This document shows, piece after piece, positions 7,518 through 16,324 of a stretch of 30,834 bases of DNA. Origin of the DNA: CAYJIL01 sp964370235 (GTDB lineage Bacteria > Bacteroidota > Bacteroidia > Bacteroidales > Rikenellaceae); contig CAYJIL010000018.1 of NCBI GenBank assembly GCA_964370235.1, positions 1-30,834 on the forward strand, written 5' to 3'. The notes beneath the pieces are model-generated. The model made no database searches. It saw only the letters and a list, made by a program, of their open reading frames with translations, and was not told the DNA's origin. The number at the start of each line of letters is the position of its first letter. Position 1 is the first letter of the stretch. The position numbers were made by a program, and so were the translations under genes.

Positions 7518-9908
7518 ATGAAAAAAATTTTACTATCACTTTCTTTAATTTCGGCAATTGTCTCTTGTTCACAACCAAATGTTCAAGAATCTAAGCAATT
7601 GATCGATTGGGTTGATCCACAAATTGGAGCAACGCACTGCCGATGGTTTTTCTATACTCCTGCAGCACTTCCATTTGGTATGGCCAAACTTGCACCAACA
7701 ACCGATGCCTATAATAGCCCCGGTTCGTGGATGCCGAATGGTTATGACGATCGTCACACCTCTATCGAAGGTTTTGCACATTTGCATGAATTTCAGATTG
7801 GTGGTATAGTAACAACTCCAATTACGGGCGAGGTGAAAACCATGCCGGGAACACAAGAAAATCCCGATGCTGGTTACCGTTCTCGTTTCGACAAAGCTAC
7901 CGAGATTGCTCGTGCTGGCTCATACGAAGTAGTCCTTTCGGACTATGACGTAAAGGTAGAGCTAACGGCAACCGAGCGTGTAGGTTTTCACCGATATACA
8001 TACCCAAAGAGCGACTCATCATACATCTTAATGGATATTGGCCACCCACAAGGCGAGAGCGCAAAGGTGCTTGATACCCACATTGAATTTGATAGAGAGA
8101 GTAATAGCGTTAGTGGTTTTGTAGAGTGCTTCCCCGAATACTTTATTAACTGTGACCCTAACAACAAACTACGTGCATATTTTTATGCCGAAATATCTAA
8201 GCCAATTGAGAGTGTAGCTACATTCCGTGATAGTATTATTTACCCTTCGACATCACAAATCAAAGGCATTGGTACAGGTATCGTTTTGGGTTTTGCTACA
8301 CAAGAGGGCGAAGAGGTAGGCATGAAAGTAGGTCTTTCATACACGTCTGTTGAAGGTGCCAAGCGTAACTTTGTAGCCGAGGCAACCGATAAGGAGTTTG
8401 ACCAAGTGCGTGATGATGCCTATGCAATATGGAATGACAAGCTATCAAAAATAGAAGTTGAGGGTGGTTTAGATAGCGATAAAACCAAATTCTATACTGG
8501 TTTATACCATGCACTGCTAGGTCGAGGACTTGCAAGTGATATTGATGGTCGCTATATTACCAACGATAAAAAAATTGCACAAACAACGCTAGGTAGCAAT
8601 GGTAAGCCGCTACACCACCACTACAATACCGATGGTATGTGGGGCGGTTTCTGGAACCTTACACAAGTGTGGACTCTTGCATATCCCGAATACTTTGAGG
8701 ATTATGTTAACTCGACACTAGACTTCTCTCGTCACACAAATGGCTGGTTGCACGATGGTCAAGCGGCAGGAGGTTACACAAACGGTGTGCTTACAAACTT
8801 TCAAGGTCTTATCGCTTGTGCGGCATATAATGCAGGCATTCTCAAAAATACCGATATAGATTATCTTTGGGAAGTAGTATATCAAAACGAGCTAGGTTAC
8901 AAGGATCGTCCGTTTGGTTCGGGTAGATATACAAACGAATATTTTGTTAATTTGGGCTATGTACCTGCTCTTGATATTATGCTACCTAACGGTTGGGCAA
9001 GCGACTTTGGTTGTTCGCACACGCTAGAGTTTAGCTTCTCATCATACGCTAGTGCATCACTAGCCAAGAGCCTAGGCAAAACCGAGGAGGCTGCAAAGCT
9101 GCTAGAGTATGCTGCTGGCTACAAAAAACTGCTTGATCCCGAGACAAAATATATTCGTCCTAAGCTAGAAGATGGTACTTTTATCAAAGACTTTGACCCA
9201 ATGAAGGCGTGGGCAGGTTTCCAAGAGGGTAATGCTGTTCAGTACACATGGTATGTGCCACACGATGTAAAAGGTATGATGAATGTTGTGGGTGTAGACC
9301 TATTCAACGAGAGACTCGAAAAAACTTTTGTTGAGGCTAAAAAGACTCTATATGGTGGTAAACCAGGCGAGTTCGATAGTTTCTCGGGTGTCGAGAAATT
9401 ATATAACCATGGTAACCAGCCTTGTCTACACAACTCGTGGCTGTTTAACTATGCAGGTAAGCCTTGGTTGACACAGTACTACACACGTGATATTTGTAAC
9501 ACGTTCTATGGCACAGAGCCAACACATGGCTATGGCTATGGACAGGACGAAGACCAAGGTCAGCTAGGTGCATGGTACGTAATGGCTGCAATTGGTCTAT
9601 TCGATGTGCAAGGCGGAACATCTACCGAGCCTACAATGCAAATTGGTAGCCCACTGTTCGACAAAGTAACAATAAAGCTCGACCCTAACTATTACAGTGG
9701 TAAGGAGTTTGTTATCAAAGCAAAAGATAATGGTGCAGCCAACTACTACGTAAATTCGGCTCAGCTAGATGGTAAACCACTAAACAAGTGCTTTATCTCT
9801 CTTAGCGATATAACGAAGGGTGGTGAGCTCGATCTTACAATGAGCCCAGAGCCAAACAAGAGCTGGGGCATTGAGATGATGCCACCATCTATGAGCGACC
9901 AAGAATAG
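7518..9908 (+). CDS. GH92 family lipoprotein, predicted exo-alpha-mannosidase
   Basis: A 796-residue protein starting at MKKILLS. A lipoprotein signal ends in IVSC with Cys17 as the lipidation site, so it should be anchored to a membrane, probably facing the periplasm or the surface. The N-terminal beta-sandwich shows DPQIGATH, LPFGMAKLAPTT and a FAHLHEFQIGG loop. The (alpha/alpha)6 barrel has GGFWNLTQVWTLAYPE, QEGNAVQYTWYVPHD with Glu570 at the expected catalytic acid position, and a DED triplet (677-679) matching the D-x-D pair that holds the catalytic base in this calcium-dependent inverting family. Known members remove terminal alpha-mannose from N-glycans or mannans. The N-terminal loops differ from the common GH92 pattern, so the linkage specificity is open. 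It is monocistronic, convergent with glyA. Confidence 0.92.
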   Translation: MKKILLSLSLISAIVSCSQPNVQESKQLIDWVDPQIGATHCRWFFYTPAALPFGMAKLAPTTDAYNSPGSWMPNGYDDRHTSIEGFAHLHEFQIGGIVTTPITGEVKTMPGTQENPDAGYRSRFDKATEIARAGSYEVVLSDYDVKVELTATERVGFHRYTYPKSDSSYILMDIGHPQGESAKVLDTHIEFDRESNSVSGFVECFPEYFINCDPNNKLRAYFYAEISKPIESVATFRDSIIYPSTSQIKGIGTGIVLGFATQEGEEVGMKVGLSYTSVEGAKRNFVAEATDKEFDQVRDDAYAIWNDKLSKIEVEGGLDSDKTKFYTGLYHALLGRGLASDIDGRYITNDKKIAQTTLGSNGKPLHHHYNTDGMWGGFWNLTQVWTLAYPEYFEDYVNSTLDFSRHTNGWLHDGQAAGGYTNGVLTNFQGLIACAAYNAGILKNTDIDYLWEVVYQNELGYKDRPFGSGRYTNEYFVNLGYVPALDIMLPNGWASDFGCSHTLEFSFSSYASASLAKSLGKTEEAAKLLEYAAGYKKLLDPETKYIRPKLEDGTFIKDFDPMKAWAGFQEGNAVQYTWYVPHDVKGMMNVVGVDLFNERLEKTFVEAKKTLYGGKPGEFDSFSGVEKLYNHGNQPCLHNSWLFNYAGKPWLTQYYTRDICNTFYGTEPTHGYGYGQDEDQGQLGAWYVMAAIGLFDVQGGTSTEPTMQIGSPLFDKVTIKLDPNYYSGKEFVIKAKDNGAANYYVNSAQLDGKPLNKCFISLSDITKGGELDLTMSPEPNKSWGIEMMPPSMSDQE

Positions 9909-9954
9909 TTAATCTATTAATGGCTGTAATATCTTTGCAGCCATTGAAAAACAA

Positions 9955-9991
9955 AAAAAACCGATTGCACGCTACGTACAATCGGTTTTTT
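9955..9991. terminator. Bidirectional terminator between GH92 gene and glyA
   Basis: ACCGATTG with CAATCGGT (core 9961-9967 and 9979-9985) is extended by an A run before and a T run after, giving a 13-bp stem and T tracts for both strands. It is 46 bases past the GH92 stop and 24 bases past the glyA stop. A weaker 8-bp hairpin lies just upstream (9919-9926 with 9938-9945). Confidence 0.9.
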
Positions 9992-10014
9992 GTTTTATGG
10001 TAATATGAGGTTTC

Positions 10015-11295
10015 CTACCAAGCAAATAGTGGGAAGTTTTCCATCATCTTGTTTACCTCAGAGCGAACTGCTGCAATCTCCTCTTTGTTCTCGATGTCTA
10101 CAAGAACACGGTCGATTAGTGCAACAATAGCGTCCATATTGTCCTCTTTTAGTCCACGAGAAGTAATAGCAGGTGCACCAACACGAATACCCGATGTTTG
10201 GAATGGTGAACGGCTATCGAATGGTACCATGTTTTTATTAGTTGTAATATCTGCCTCAACTAGCGCACGCTCTGCTGCCTTGCCCGTAAGCTCAGGGAAC
10301 TTGCCACGTAGGTCGATTAGGATAAGGTGGTTGTCGGTACCGCCCGAAACAATAGTATAACCACGCTTAGTAAACGCCTCAGACATAGCTGCTGCATTCT
10401 TAACTACTTGTGCTTGGTACTCTTTGTAAGCAGGTGTAAGAGCCTCGCCAAATGCTACTGCTTTGGCTGCAATAACGTGCTCTAGTGGGCCACCCTGTGT
10501 TCCTGGGAATACTGCCGAGTTAAGAACCTGAGACATCATCTTAACAACTCCTTTTGGTGTTGTTAGCCCCCATGGGTTCTCGAAATCTTTGCCCAAAATA
10601 ATTATACCACCACGTGGGCCACGTAGTGTTTTGTGTGTTGTCGAAGTAACGATGTGTGCGTGCTTAACAGGGTTCTCTAACAAACCAGCTGCAATAAGAC
10701 CTGCTGTGTGTGCCATATCAACAAGTAGTAGAGCACCTACGCTATCTGCAATCTCTCTCATGCGCTTGTAGTCCCACTCGCGGCTATATGCCGATGCACC
10801 ACCAACGATTAGCTTAGGCTTGCACTCTTTTGCTTGCTGCTCCATAGCATCGTAGTCGATTTTGCCATCAACCTCGCTAACTTTGTAACCCACTGGGTTG
10901 TAAAGCAAGCCCGAAACATTAACTGGCGAACCATGCGAAAGGTGACCACCGTGTGCTAGGTCAAGACCCATAAACGTGTCGCCCGGTTGTAGGCACGCCA
11001 AGAAAACTGCCATATTTGCCTGAGCACCCGAGTGTGGTTGTACGTTTGCATACTCAGCACCATAAAGCTCACAAAGGCGATCAATAGCAAGCTGCTCAAT
11101 TTGGTCTACTACCTCGCAACCGCCATAGTAACGTGCTCCGGGGTAACCCTCTGCATACTTGTTAGTAAGTACAGAGCCCATAGCCTCCATTACTTGCTCG
11201 CTAACAAAATTCTCTGATGCAATTAGCTCGATGCCGTGCATCTGACGCTCTTTCTCCTTAGATATAAGGTCGAAAATTTGGCTGTCTCTCTCCAT
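10015..11295 (-). CDS. glyA: Serine hydroxymethyltransferase
   Basis: A 426-residue PLP enzyme of standard length that converts serine and tetrahydrofolate to glycine and 5,10-methylene-tetrahydrofolate in the cytoplasm, the main one-carbon source. Features include IELIASENFVS near the N terminus, the substrate loop YYGGCEVVDQIE, the VDMAHTAGL strand with the PLP-ring Asp/His pair, and STTHKTLRGPRGG with the Schiff-base Lys222. The C terminus is the usual folate-side domain. It has its own -7 element (11332-11339) and shares the bidirectional terminator with the GH92 gene. It lies downstream of mutS2 on the same strand with an 86-base gap, so some read-through from mutS2 is possible. Confidence 0.98.
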   Translation of the reverse strand: MERDSQIFDLISKEKERQMHGIELIASENFVSEQVMEAMGSVLTNKYAEGYPGARYYGGCEVVDQIEQLAIDRLCELYGAEYANVQPHSGAQANMAVFLACLQPGDTFMGLDLAHGGHLSHGSPVNVSGLLYNPVGYKVSEVDGKIDYDAMEQQAKECKPKLIVGGASAYSREWDYKRMREIADSVGALLLVDMAHTAGLIAAGLLENPVKHAHIVTSTTHKTLRGPRGGIIILGKDFENPWGLTTPKGVVKMMSQVLNSAVFPGTQGGPLEHVIAAKAVAFGEALTPAYKEYQAQVVKNAAAMSEAFTKRGYTIVSGGTDNHLILIDLRGKFPELTGKAAERALVEADITTNKNMVPFDSRSPFQTSGIRVGAPAITSRGLKEDNMDAIVALIDRVLVDIENKEEIAAVRSEVNKMMENFPLFAW

Positions 11296-11331
11296 CGTAA
11301 TATGTTTTATTTAAATACTATTTCTAAAATT

Positions 11332-11339
11332 CAAAGGTA
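11332..11339 (-). promoter_or_regulatory. Predicted -7 element for glyA
   Basis: CAAAGGTA on the plus strand reads TACCTTTG on the minus strand, 37 bases before the glyA ATG. No clear TTG box is found at the right distance upstream. Confidence 0.6.
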
Positions 11340-11381
11340 ATAATCTTTTTATGAATTTCCCTCTTTTGTGGCTCTCTATTT

Positions 11382-13862
11382 CTACTTAACTTTTACCACC
11401 GTAATGCCTGCGCCACCCATATCTACCGCCTCGTCCTTGAACGAAATAACAAACGGATTGATTCTTAGGTAGGCACGTATCTCCTCTTTGAGTGCTCCAG
11501 TTCCCTTGCCATGCAAGATTTTAACTTCGGAAACACCCACCATAGATGCCTCGTCAACTAGCTTTTCGCTTAGTGCAACCGCCTCCATCGAGCGCATTCC
11601 TCGCACATCAATAGAGCTTTTGAACTCTAATTGTGTTGCACGAACATCGTAGTTGTTGCTTTGTGTATTAACCGGAGGGATAAATTCTTTTGTTTGTTTC
11701 TTTATTTGTGAACGTGAGGTGTGTTCTAGTTTCGATAACTTAACGGTAGTGCGCATTTGTCCAAAGGCTACAATTGCCGAATTTCCCGATACTTCGATTA
11801 CTTCGCCCGTAACGCCTTGCCCCTTAATTGCCACAAGCGAACCAGCCTCTATTGCCTTAACTTCGACTTTGGCTACGCTCTCTGGTGCCTTTTTATCTTT
11901 GGCAACACCTTTGCCTTTGCGGTTTTGTCGCTCGATGAGCTTTTGCATTTTGCGCTCTATCTTCTCGTCACGAATAGGCGTTTCTTCGGTTTGTTCTTGC
12001 TTAAACTTCTCAAGCGATGCTCTAGCCGATCGTGTGCGCTCCTTTTCGGCTTGTGCCTCTTTGATTTGACGAATGGTGTTTTCTACCACACGATTAGCCT
12101 CGGCAACAATCTTTGCAGCCTCTGCCTTTGCATCACGAATTAGCTGTGTGCGGCTCTCTTTTAGCTCTTCTAGTTCTTTTTTGTACTGCTCTGCTAGTTG
12201 CTGTGCATCACGATCTGCTACCCTAGCTTTTTCTCTCTTGGTTTGCCAATAGCGTTTATCTCGTGCAATCTCTCGCAATTGTTTCTCTACCGAGACACGA
12301 TCTTCGCCCAGCTTTGCCTCGGCGCTCTTTACTACCTCTTCGCTAAGCCCACTATTGCGAGCGATCTCAAAGGCGAACGAGCTGCCCGGCTTGCCTAGTT
12401 CAAGCGAGAATAGTGGTCGAATGTGGCGAACATCAAATGCCATAGCACCATTTTGTACCCCTTTGCTGTGGCTAGCATAGTATTTAAGGTTTGAATAGTG
12501 AGTTGTAATTACTCCAAACACACCCTTTGCCTCTAGCCTTTCGAGAATAGTCTCGGCAATTGCTCCACCCATAGCAGGCTCGGTACCAGTACCAAACTCA
12601 TCTATAAGCACTAGCGATTTATTGTCGCTATGGCGTAGGGTCATCTTCATGTTCAAAAGATGTGAGCTATAAGTACTCAAGTCGTTGTCGATAGACTGCT
12701 GGTCGCCAATATCAACAAATATTTTGTCAAAGACTCCCATTTGCGAATTTTCGCTCACGGGCACCATTAGCCCACACTGTAACATATATTGCAAAAGACC
12801 TACTGTCTTTAGACACACCGATTTACCACCTGCATTTGGCCCCGAAATAACTACAATATGCTTGTCGGGTGTTAGCTCGATATTAAGCGGAACAATATTG
12901 CGCCCCTCTCGCCTAAGCGATGCTTCGAGCAATGGGTGGCGGCCACTATAAATATATGATGCAGGACGATCTAGTAATTTTGGTTTAATTGCCGATTGAT
13001 TCATTGCAAGGCGGCATTTTGCGCTCAACAAATCGATGCGAGCCAAAAACTCACCACCTGCCATAAGGTCGGGAATGTGTGGGCGCATACCATCGGTAAA
13101 GTGTGTTAGAATGCGCACCATCTCTCGGTGTTCGTCGCTCTCTAGCTCCTTTATTACGTTGTTCATCTCTACCACCTCCATAGGCTCAACATAGGCAGTC
13201 TTGCCCGTTGCCGATTCGTCGTGAATGAGACCCTTAATCTTGCGCTTATTGGCTGCTAGAATAGGAATTACTGCACGCCCTTCACGCATAGATATTTGTG
13301 TGCCCTCCTCGACAACTCCTTCGGATATTGCAGAGCTCATAATGGCACGCAAACGGCGACCCACTTCTCGTTCTTTGCGGCGCAGGTCACTTCTAATTTG
13401 TGCTAGCTTAGGCGATGCATTATCTTTTATCTTGCCACTCTCGTCCATGATGGAGTTAATATCTCGCACCATTCCTTCGGGTATGTATATAACTTGTGCA
13501 ATCTCTTTTAGCAGAGGATATTTGTCGCTATTTATAAAATAAGATCTAAGCGCAGTAATCGAAAGCAGTGCTTTTAGTAGCCTTGCCATTTCGGGAATCT
13601 CGATAAATGTACCATCGAGACGTAGACGCACCAAGAAATTATTTATATCGACATATCCACCTAGCGGAGCACTATCGTCCATGGTAATGGCTTGGTATAG
13701 TTCCTCTGTTAGAGATAATTCGTAGTCGATTTGCTCTTTGTTTGCCGAAAAGGTAATTTGCGAAGCCATCTCCTTGGCAAGTATCGATGTGCAATGCTCG
13801 CTAAGTGAGGCTCTTATGCGGTCGAAGCCCAATCTGCTCTCAAAGTCTGAAGGATATATCAT
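11382..13862 (-). CDS. mutS2: Endonuclease MutS2 (ATPase with Smr domain)
   Basis: An 826-residue MutS-family ATPase without the mismatch-recognition domain of MutS1. An N-terminal clamp/core region (1-300) is followed by the ATPase domain with Walker A GPNAGGKS (341-348), a DKIFVDIGDQQSI segment, the Walker B LVLIDEFGTGTEP and the HYSNLKYYA switch. Next come a long charged coiled coil (about 520-640), a KOW-like beta region and a C-terminal Smr domain (about 750-826) with DVRGM and KILHGKGTGAL. MutS2 proteins have been reported to suppress homologous recombination by cutting branched DNA, and in Bacillus to split collided ribosomes. The KOW-like and Smr parts are compatible with either. It is divergent from mtaB, with overlapping promoters. 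Confidence 0.97.
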   Translation of the reverse strand: MIYPSDFESRLGFDRIRASLSEHCTSILAKEMASQITFSANKEQIDYELSLTEELYQAITMDDSAPLGGYVDINNFLVRLRLDGTFIEIPEMARLLKALLSITALRSYFINSDKYPLLKEIAQVIYIPEGMVRDINSIMDESGKIKDNASPKLAQIRSDLRRKEREVGRRLRAIMSSAISEGVVEEGTQISMREGRAVIPILAANKRKIKGLIHDESATGKTAYVEPMEVVEMNNVIKELESDEHREMVRILTHFTDGMRPHIPDLMAGGEFLARIDLLSAKCRLAMNQSAIKPKLLDRPASYIYSGRHPLLEASLRREGRNIVPLNIELTPDKHIVVISGPNAGGKSVCLKTVGLLQYMLQCGLMVPVSENSQMGVFDKIFVDIGDQQSIDNDLSTYSSHLLNMKMTLRHSDNKSLVLIDEFGTGTEPAMGGAIAETILERLEAKGVFGVITTHYSNLKYYASHSKGVQNGAMAFDVRHIRPLFSLELGKPGSSFAFEIARNSGLSEEVVKSAEAKLGEDRVSVEKQLREIARDKRYWQTKREKARVADRDAQQLAEQYKKELEELKESRTQLIRDAKAEAAKIVAEANRVVENTIRQIKEAQAEKERTRSARASLEKFKQEQTEETPIRDEKIERKMQKLIERQNRKGKGVAKDKKAPESVAKVEVKAIEAGSLVAIKGQGVTGEVIEVSGNSAIVAFGQMRTTVKLSKLEHTSRSQIKKQTKEFIPPVNTQSNNYDVRATQLEFKSSIDVRGMRSMEAVALSEKLVDEASMVGVSEVKILHGKGTGALKEEIRAYLRINPFVISFKDEAVDMGGAGITVVKVK

Positions 13863-13923
13863 AGTGGTAATTAATTCTCTTAGTCACAGTGCATAAACGA
13901 TGCCTAGTGGTGATAAATTTTCG

Positions 13924-13931
13924 CAAAGATA
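13924..13931 (-). promoter_or_regulatory. Predicted -7 element for mutS2
   Basis: CAAAGATA on the plus strand reads TATCTTTG on the minus strand, giving a leader of about 55 bases before the mutS2 ATG at 13862. It lies only 10 bases from the -7 element of the divergent mtaB promoter. Confidence 0.65.
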
Positions 13932-13941
13932 ATAAAATTTC

Positions 13942-13949
13942 TACCTTTG
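13942..13949 (+). promoter_or_regulatory. Predicted -7 element for mtaB-ribD
   Basis: TACCTTTG matches TAnnTTTG. Transcription would start near 13955, so the TTG at 13947 that opens the frame is not the translation start. The ATGs at 13962 or 13977 are left as candidates. Confidence 0.65.
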
Positions 13950-13976
13950 TGGCTAGTTACTATGTTTTATAAAGGT

Positions 13977-15275
13977 ATGTCAAAAGATATTAAAAGCGTG
14001 CGTTTCCACACGTTAGGGTGTAAACTAAACTTTTCTGAAAGCTCTACACTTGCTCGTGAATTCGAGGAAGCAGGCTTTGCACGTGCACAAAAAGGGGATA
14101 TTGCAGCCATCGAGGTGGTTAACACCTGCTCGGTTACAGATCAGTCAGATAAAAAGTGTCGAAATATAATTCGCCGAATCATAAAGAATAACCCCGAGGC
14201 TATTGTTGCCGTTACGGGGTGTTATGCACAGCTAAAAGCTACCGAGATTTCGGCAATCGAGGGTGTCGATATAGTGCTGGGTAATAGCGACAAAGGTTCG
14301 CTAGTAGATGCAGTGCGCTCGATGGCAGGTAGTGGTAAGAGTGCTACTACGTGTGAGGTGAGCGAGCTAACAGGTTTCTTTGCAGCCTTTTCGTCGGGCG
14401 ATCGCACTCGTTCGTTCCTAAAGGTACAAGATGGCTGTGACTACAAGTGCTCATATTGCACAATTCCACTTGCTCGTGGTGCTAGCCGCAATATATCAAT
14501 TGCAGAGATAGTGGCAGAGGCACAAAAAATTGCAGCATCTGGAGCACGCGAAATAGTATTAACGGGTGTTAACATTGGTGATTTTGGTCGTACAACGGGC
14601 GAAAATTTCATCGAGCTAATTACTGCGCTAGATAAAATAGAAGGAATAGAGCGATACCGCATCTCTTCTATCGAGCCAAATCTTTTGACCGACCAAGTGC
14701 TAGACTTTACAACCAACAGTGCAAAGTTTCAGCCACACTACCACATACCTCTACAATCGGGATCAGATGCAATTCTTGCGCTTATGCGCCGCCGATATAA
14801 TACCACTACTTTTGCCGAGCGAATACAAAAAGTAAGAGCAAAAGACGGTGATACGTTCATTGGTATCGACGTTATTGTTGGTTTCCCGGGCGAGAGCGAG
14901 CAGGAGTTTGAGACAACATACAAACTGCTAGAGCAAATAGCACCATCATACCTGCACATATTTCCATACTCAGAACGTGCCAATACTCCTGCAATAGAGT
15001 TCGATGGCAAGGTATCCAAGCCTCAAAAAGACGAGCGAGTGCGTCGATTGTCAGAGCTTTCGGCAAAATTGCACCATGACTTTAGTGAGCGATTTATAGG
15101 CTCGGTTCGTCCTATGCTTGTTGAGGGTACAAAAAAGGGAGGTATTATGTTTGGACATACCGACAACTACCTGCGTGTAGAACTTCCATACCAAAAGGGC
15201 GTTGTTGGCAAGATTGTAGATGTGCGCATTACTGGCTTTGGCGAGGGTGCCGATATGGTTGGAGAATTGGTATAG
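13977..15275 (+). CDS. mtaB: tRNA t6A37 methylthiotransferase MtaB
   Basis: A 432-residue radical-SAM enzyme that adds a methylthio group to t6A at position 37 of ANN-decoding tRNAs. The N-terminal methylthiotransferase domain begins HTLGCKLNFSES and holds three cluster cysteines (15, 51, 82). The radical-SAM domain has DGCDYKCSYC with Cys154, Cys158 and Cys161 binding the 4Fe-4S cluster and SAM. A TRAM-like C-terminal domain (about 370-432) should bind tRNA. KLNFSES at the first cysteine points to MtaB rather than MiaB or RimO. I prefer the ATG at 13977, because homologues start close to the first beta strand; the ATG at 13962 remains possible. Its stop is 2 bases before ribD, so the two are almost certainly cotranscribed. 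Confidence 0.94.
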   Translation: MSKDIKSVRFHTLGCKLNFSESSTLAREFEEAGFARAQKGDIAAIEVVNTCSVTDQSDKKCRNIIRRIIKNNPEAIVAVTGCYAQLKATEISAIEGVDIVLGNSDKGSLVDAVRSMAGSGKSATTCEVSELTGFFAAFSSGDRTRSFLKVQDGCDYKCSYCTIPLARGASRNISIAEIVAEAQKIAASGAREIVLTGVNIGDFGRTTGENFIELITALDKIEGIERYRISSIEPNLLTDQVLDFTTNSAKFQPHYHIPLQSGSDAILALMRRRYNTTTFAERIQKVRAKDGDTFIGIDVIVGFPGESEQEFETTYKLLEQIAPSYLHIFPYSERANTPAIEFDGKVSKPQKDERVRRLSELSAKLHHDFSERFIGSVRPMLVEGTKKGGIMFGHTDNYLRVELPYQKGVVGKIVDVRITGFGEGADMVGELV

Positions 15276-15277
15276 CA

Positions 15278-16324
15278 ATGAATATTAGCGAAAGATATAT
15301 GAGCAGAGCTTTGCAGCTCGCACAGCTAGGGTGGGAATATGCCTCGCCCAATCCACTCGTGGGGGCTGTTGTAGTTGCACGAGGTCGCATAATTGGCGAG
15401 GGCTACCACAAAAAATGTGGGCAGGCTCACGCCGAAGTTAATGCCATTGCATCTATTCGCAACGAAGATCGCCATTTGCTTACCCAATCAACTATCTACG
15501 TTACTCTAGAGCCTTGTAGCCACTATGGCAAGACTCCACCATGCTCAAAATTAATTATCGATAGCGGTATTCCCAACGTAGTTGTTGGGGTGGTCGACCC
15601 TTTTGAGAGTGTGTCGGGTCGTGGCATTAAAATGTTACGTGATGCAGGATGCAGTGTTGAGGTAGGTGTGCTAGAGCAGGAGTGTCGAGAGATAAATCGC
15701 CACTTCTTTACATCGGTATGTAAAAATCGCCCCTTTGTAATGCTCAAATGGGCCGAGAGCCAAGATGGCTATATTGGGCTTAGCGACAAGTGTGTGTCGA
15801 TAACAGGCAAAGCAACAAATGTGCTTTCGCACCGCTTGCGTAGCCGATTCGATGCCATAATGGTGGCAACAAATACTATACTTGTCGATGATAGCAGCCT
15901 AACTGTTCGTAGCTGGTATGGTAACGACCCACTACGTGTTATACTCGATCGCAATGGTCGCATAGCACAAAGTGCCAAAGTGCTATCGGATGGTCGCCCC
16001 ACACTTGTCTTTACAGAGCAAAAATCTAATAAAAAGAACAATATTGAGTATATTAACATTGCTTTTGATGGTGATATGCTTGAAAATATACTAGTCGAGC
16101 TAAATAGACGAGGCATTAGATCTCTTATGGTCGAAGGGGGAGCAATGCTCCACCAGTCGTTTATTAACAGAGGGCTTTATGACCAAATATATCGCTATGT
16201 GGCAGACGATAGCTTTGCCAAGCGTGGTTTCGACCTATCAAAAGCAGTGGCCGCCCCAAATCTAGGAACGGCCACGCCAAATCATAAAGAATATATTGGT
16301 AGTGATACCCTATATTGCTATTAG
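15278..16324 (+). CDS. ribD: Bifunctional riboflavin biosynthesis deaminase/reductase RibD
   Basis: A 348-residue cytoplasmic enzyme for two successive riboflavin steps: deamination of the GTP-derived diaminopyrimidine and reduction of its ribosyl side chain. The deaminase domain (1-145) has HAEVNAIAS with zinc ligand His51 and catalytic Glu53, and PCSHYGKTPPC with zinc ligands Cys80 and Cys89. The reductase domain (about 148-348) starts FVMLKWAESQDGYIG and includes the NADPH-binding MVEGGAMLHQSF loop. Length is close to typical RibD. It follows mtaB after 2 bases. Its TAG overlaps the stop codon of the convergent flavoprotein gene by sharing bases 16321-16324. Confidence 0.96.
   Translation: MNISERYMSRALQLAQLGWEYASPNPLVGAVVVARGRIIGEGYHKKCGQAHAEVNAIASIRNEDRHLLTQSTIYVTLEPCSHYGKTPPCSKLIIDSGIPNVVVGVVDPFESVSGRGIKMLRDAGCSVEVGVLEQECREINRHFFTSVCKNRPFVMLKWAESQDGYIGLSDKCVSITGKATNVLSHRLRSRFDAIMVATNTILVDDSSLTVRSWYGNDPLRVILDRNGRIAQSAKVLSDGRPTLVFTEQKSNKKNNIEYINIAFDGDMLENILVELNRRGIRSLMVEGGAMLHQSFINRGLYDQIYRYVADDSFAKRGFDLSKAVAAPNLGTATPNHKEYIGSDTLYCY

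Noticed and set aside
9919..9945. Separate terminator for the GH92 gene
   Set aside because: The 8-bp hairpin has no T run after it; the bidirectional hairpin at 9955-9991 is the better terminator.
11653..12143. Long plus-strand frames opposite mutS2
   Set aside because: They are antisense to the coiled-coil and Smr region of a clear MutS2, with no promoter or recognisable protein features.
13947..13976. TTG at 13947 as start of mtaB
   Set aside because: It overlaps the TACCTTTG promoter element; later ATGs match homologue N termini better.
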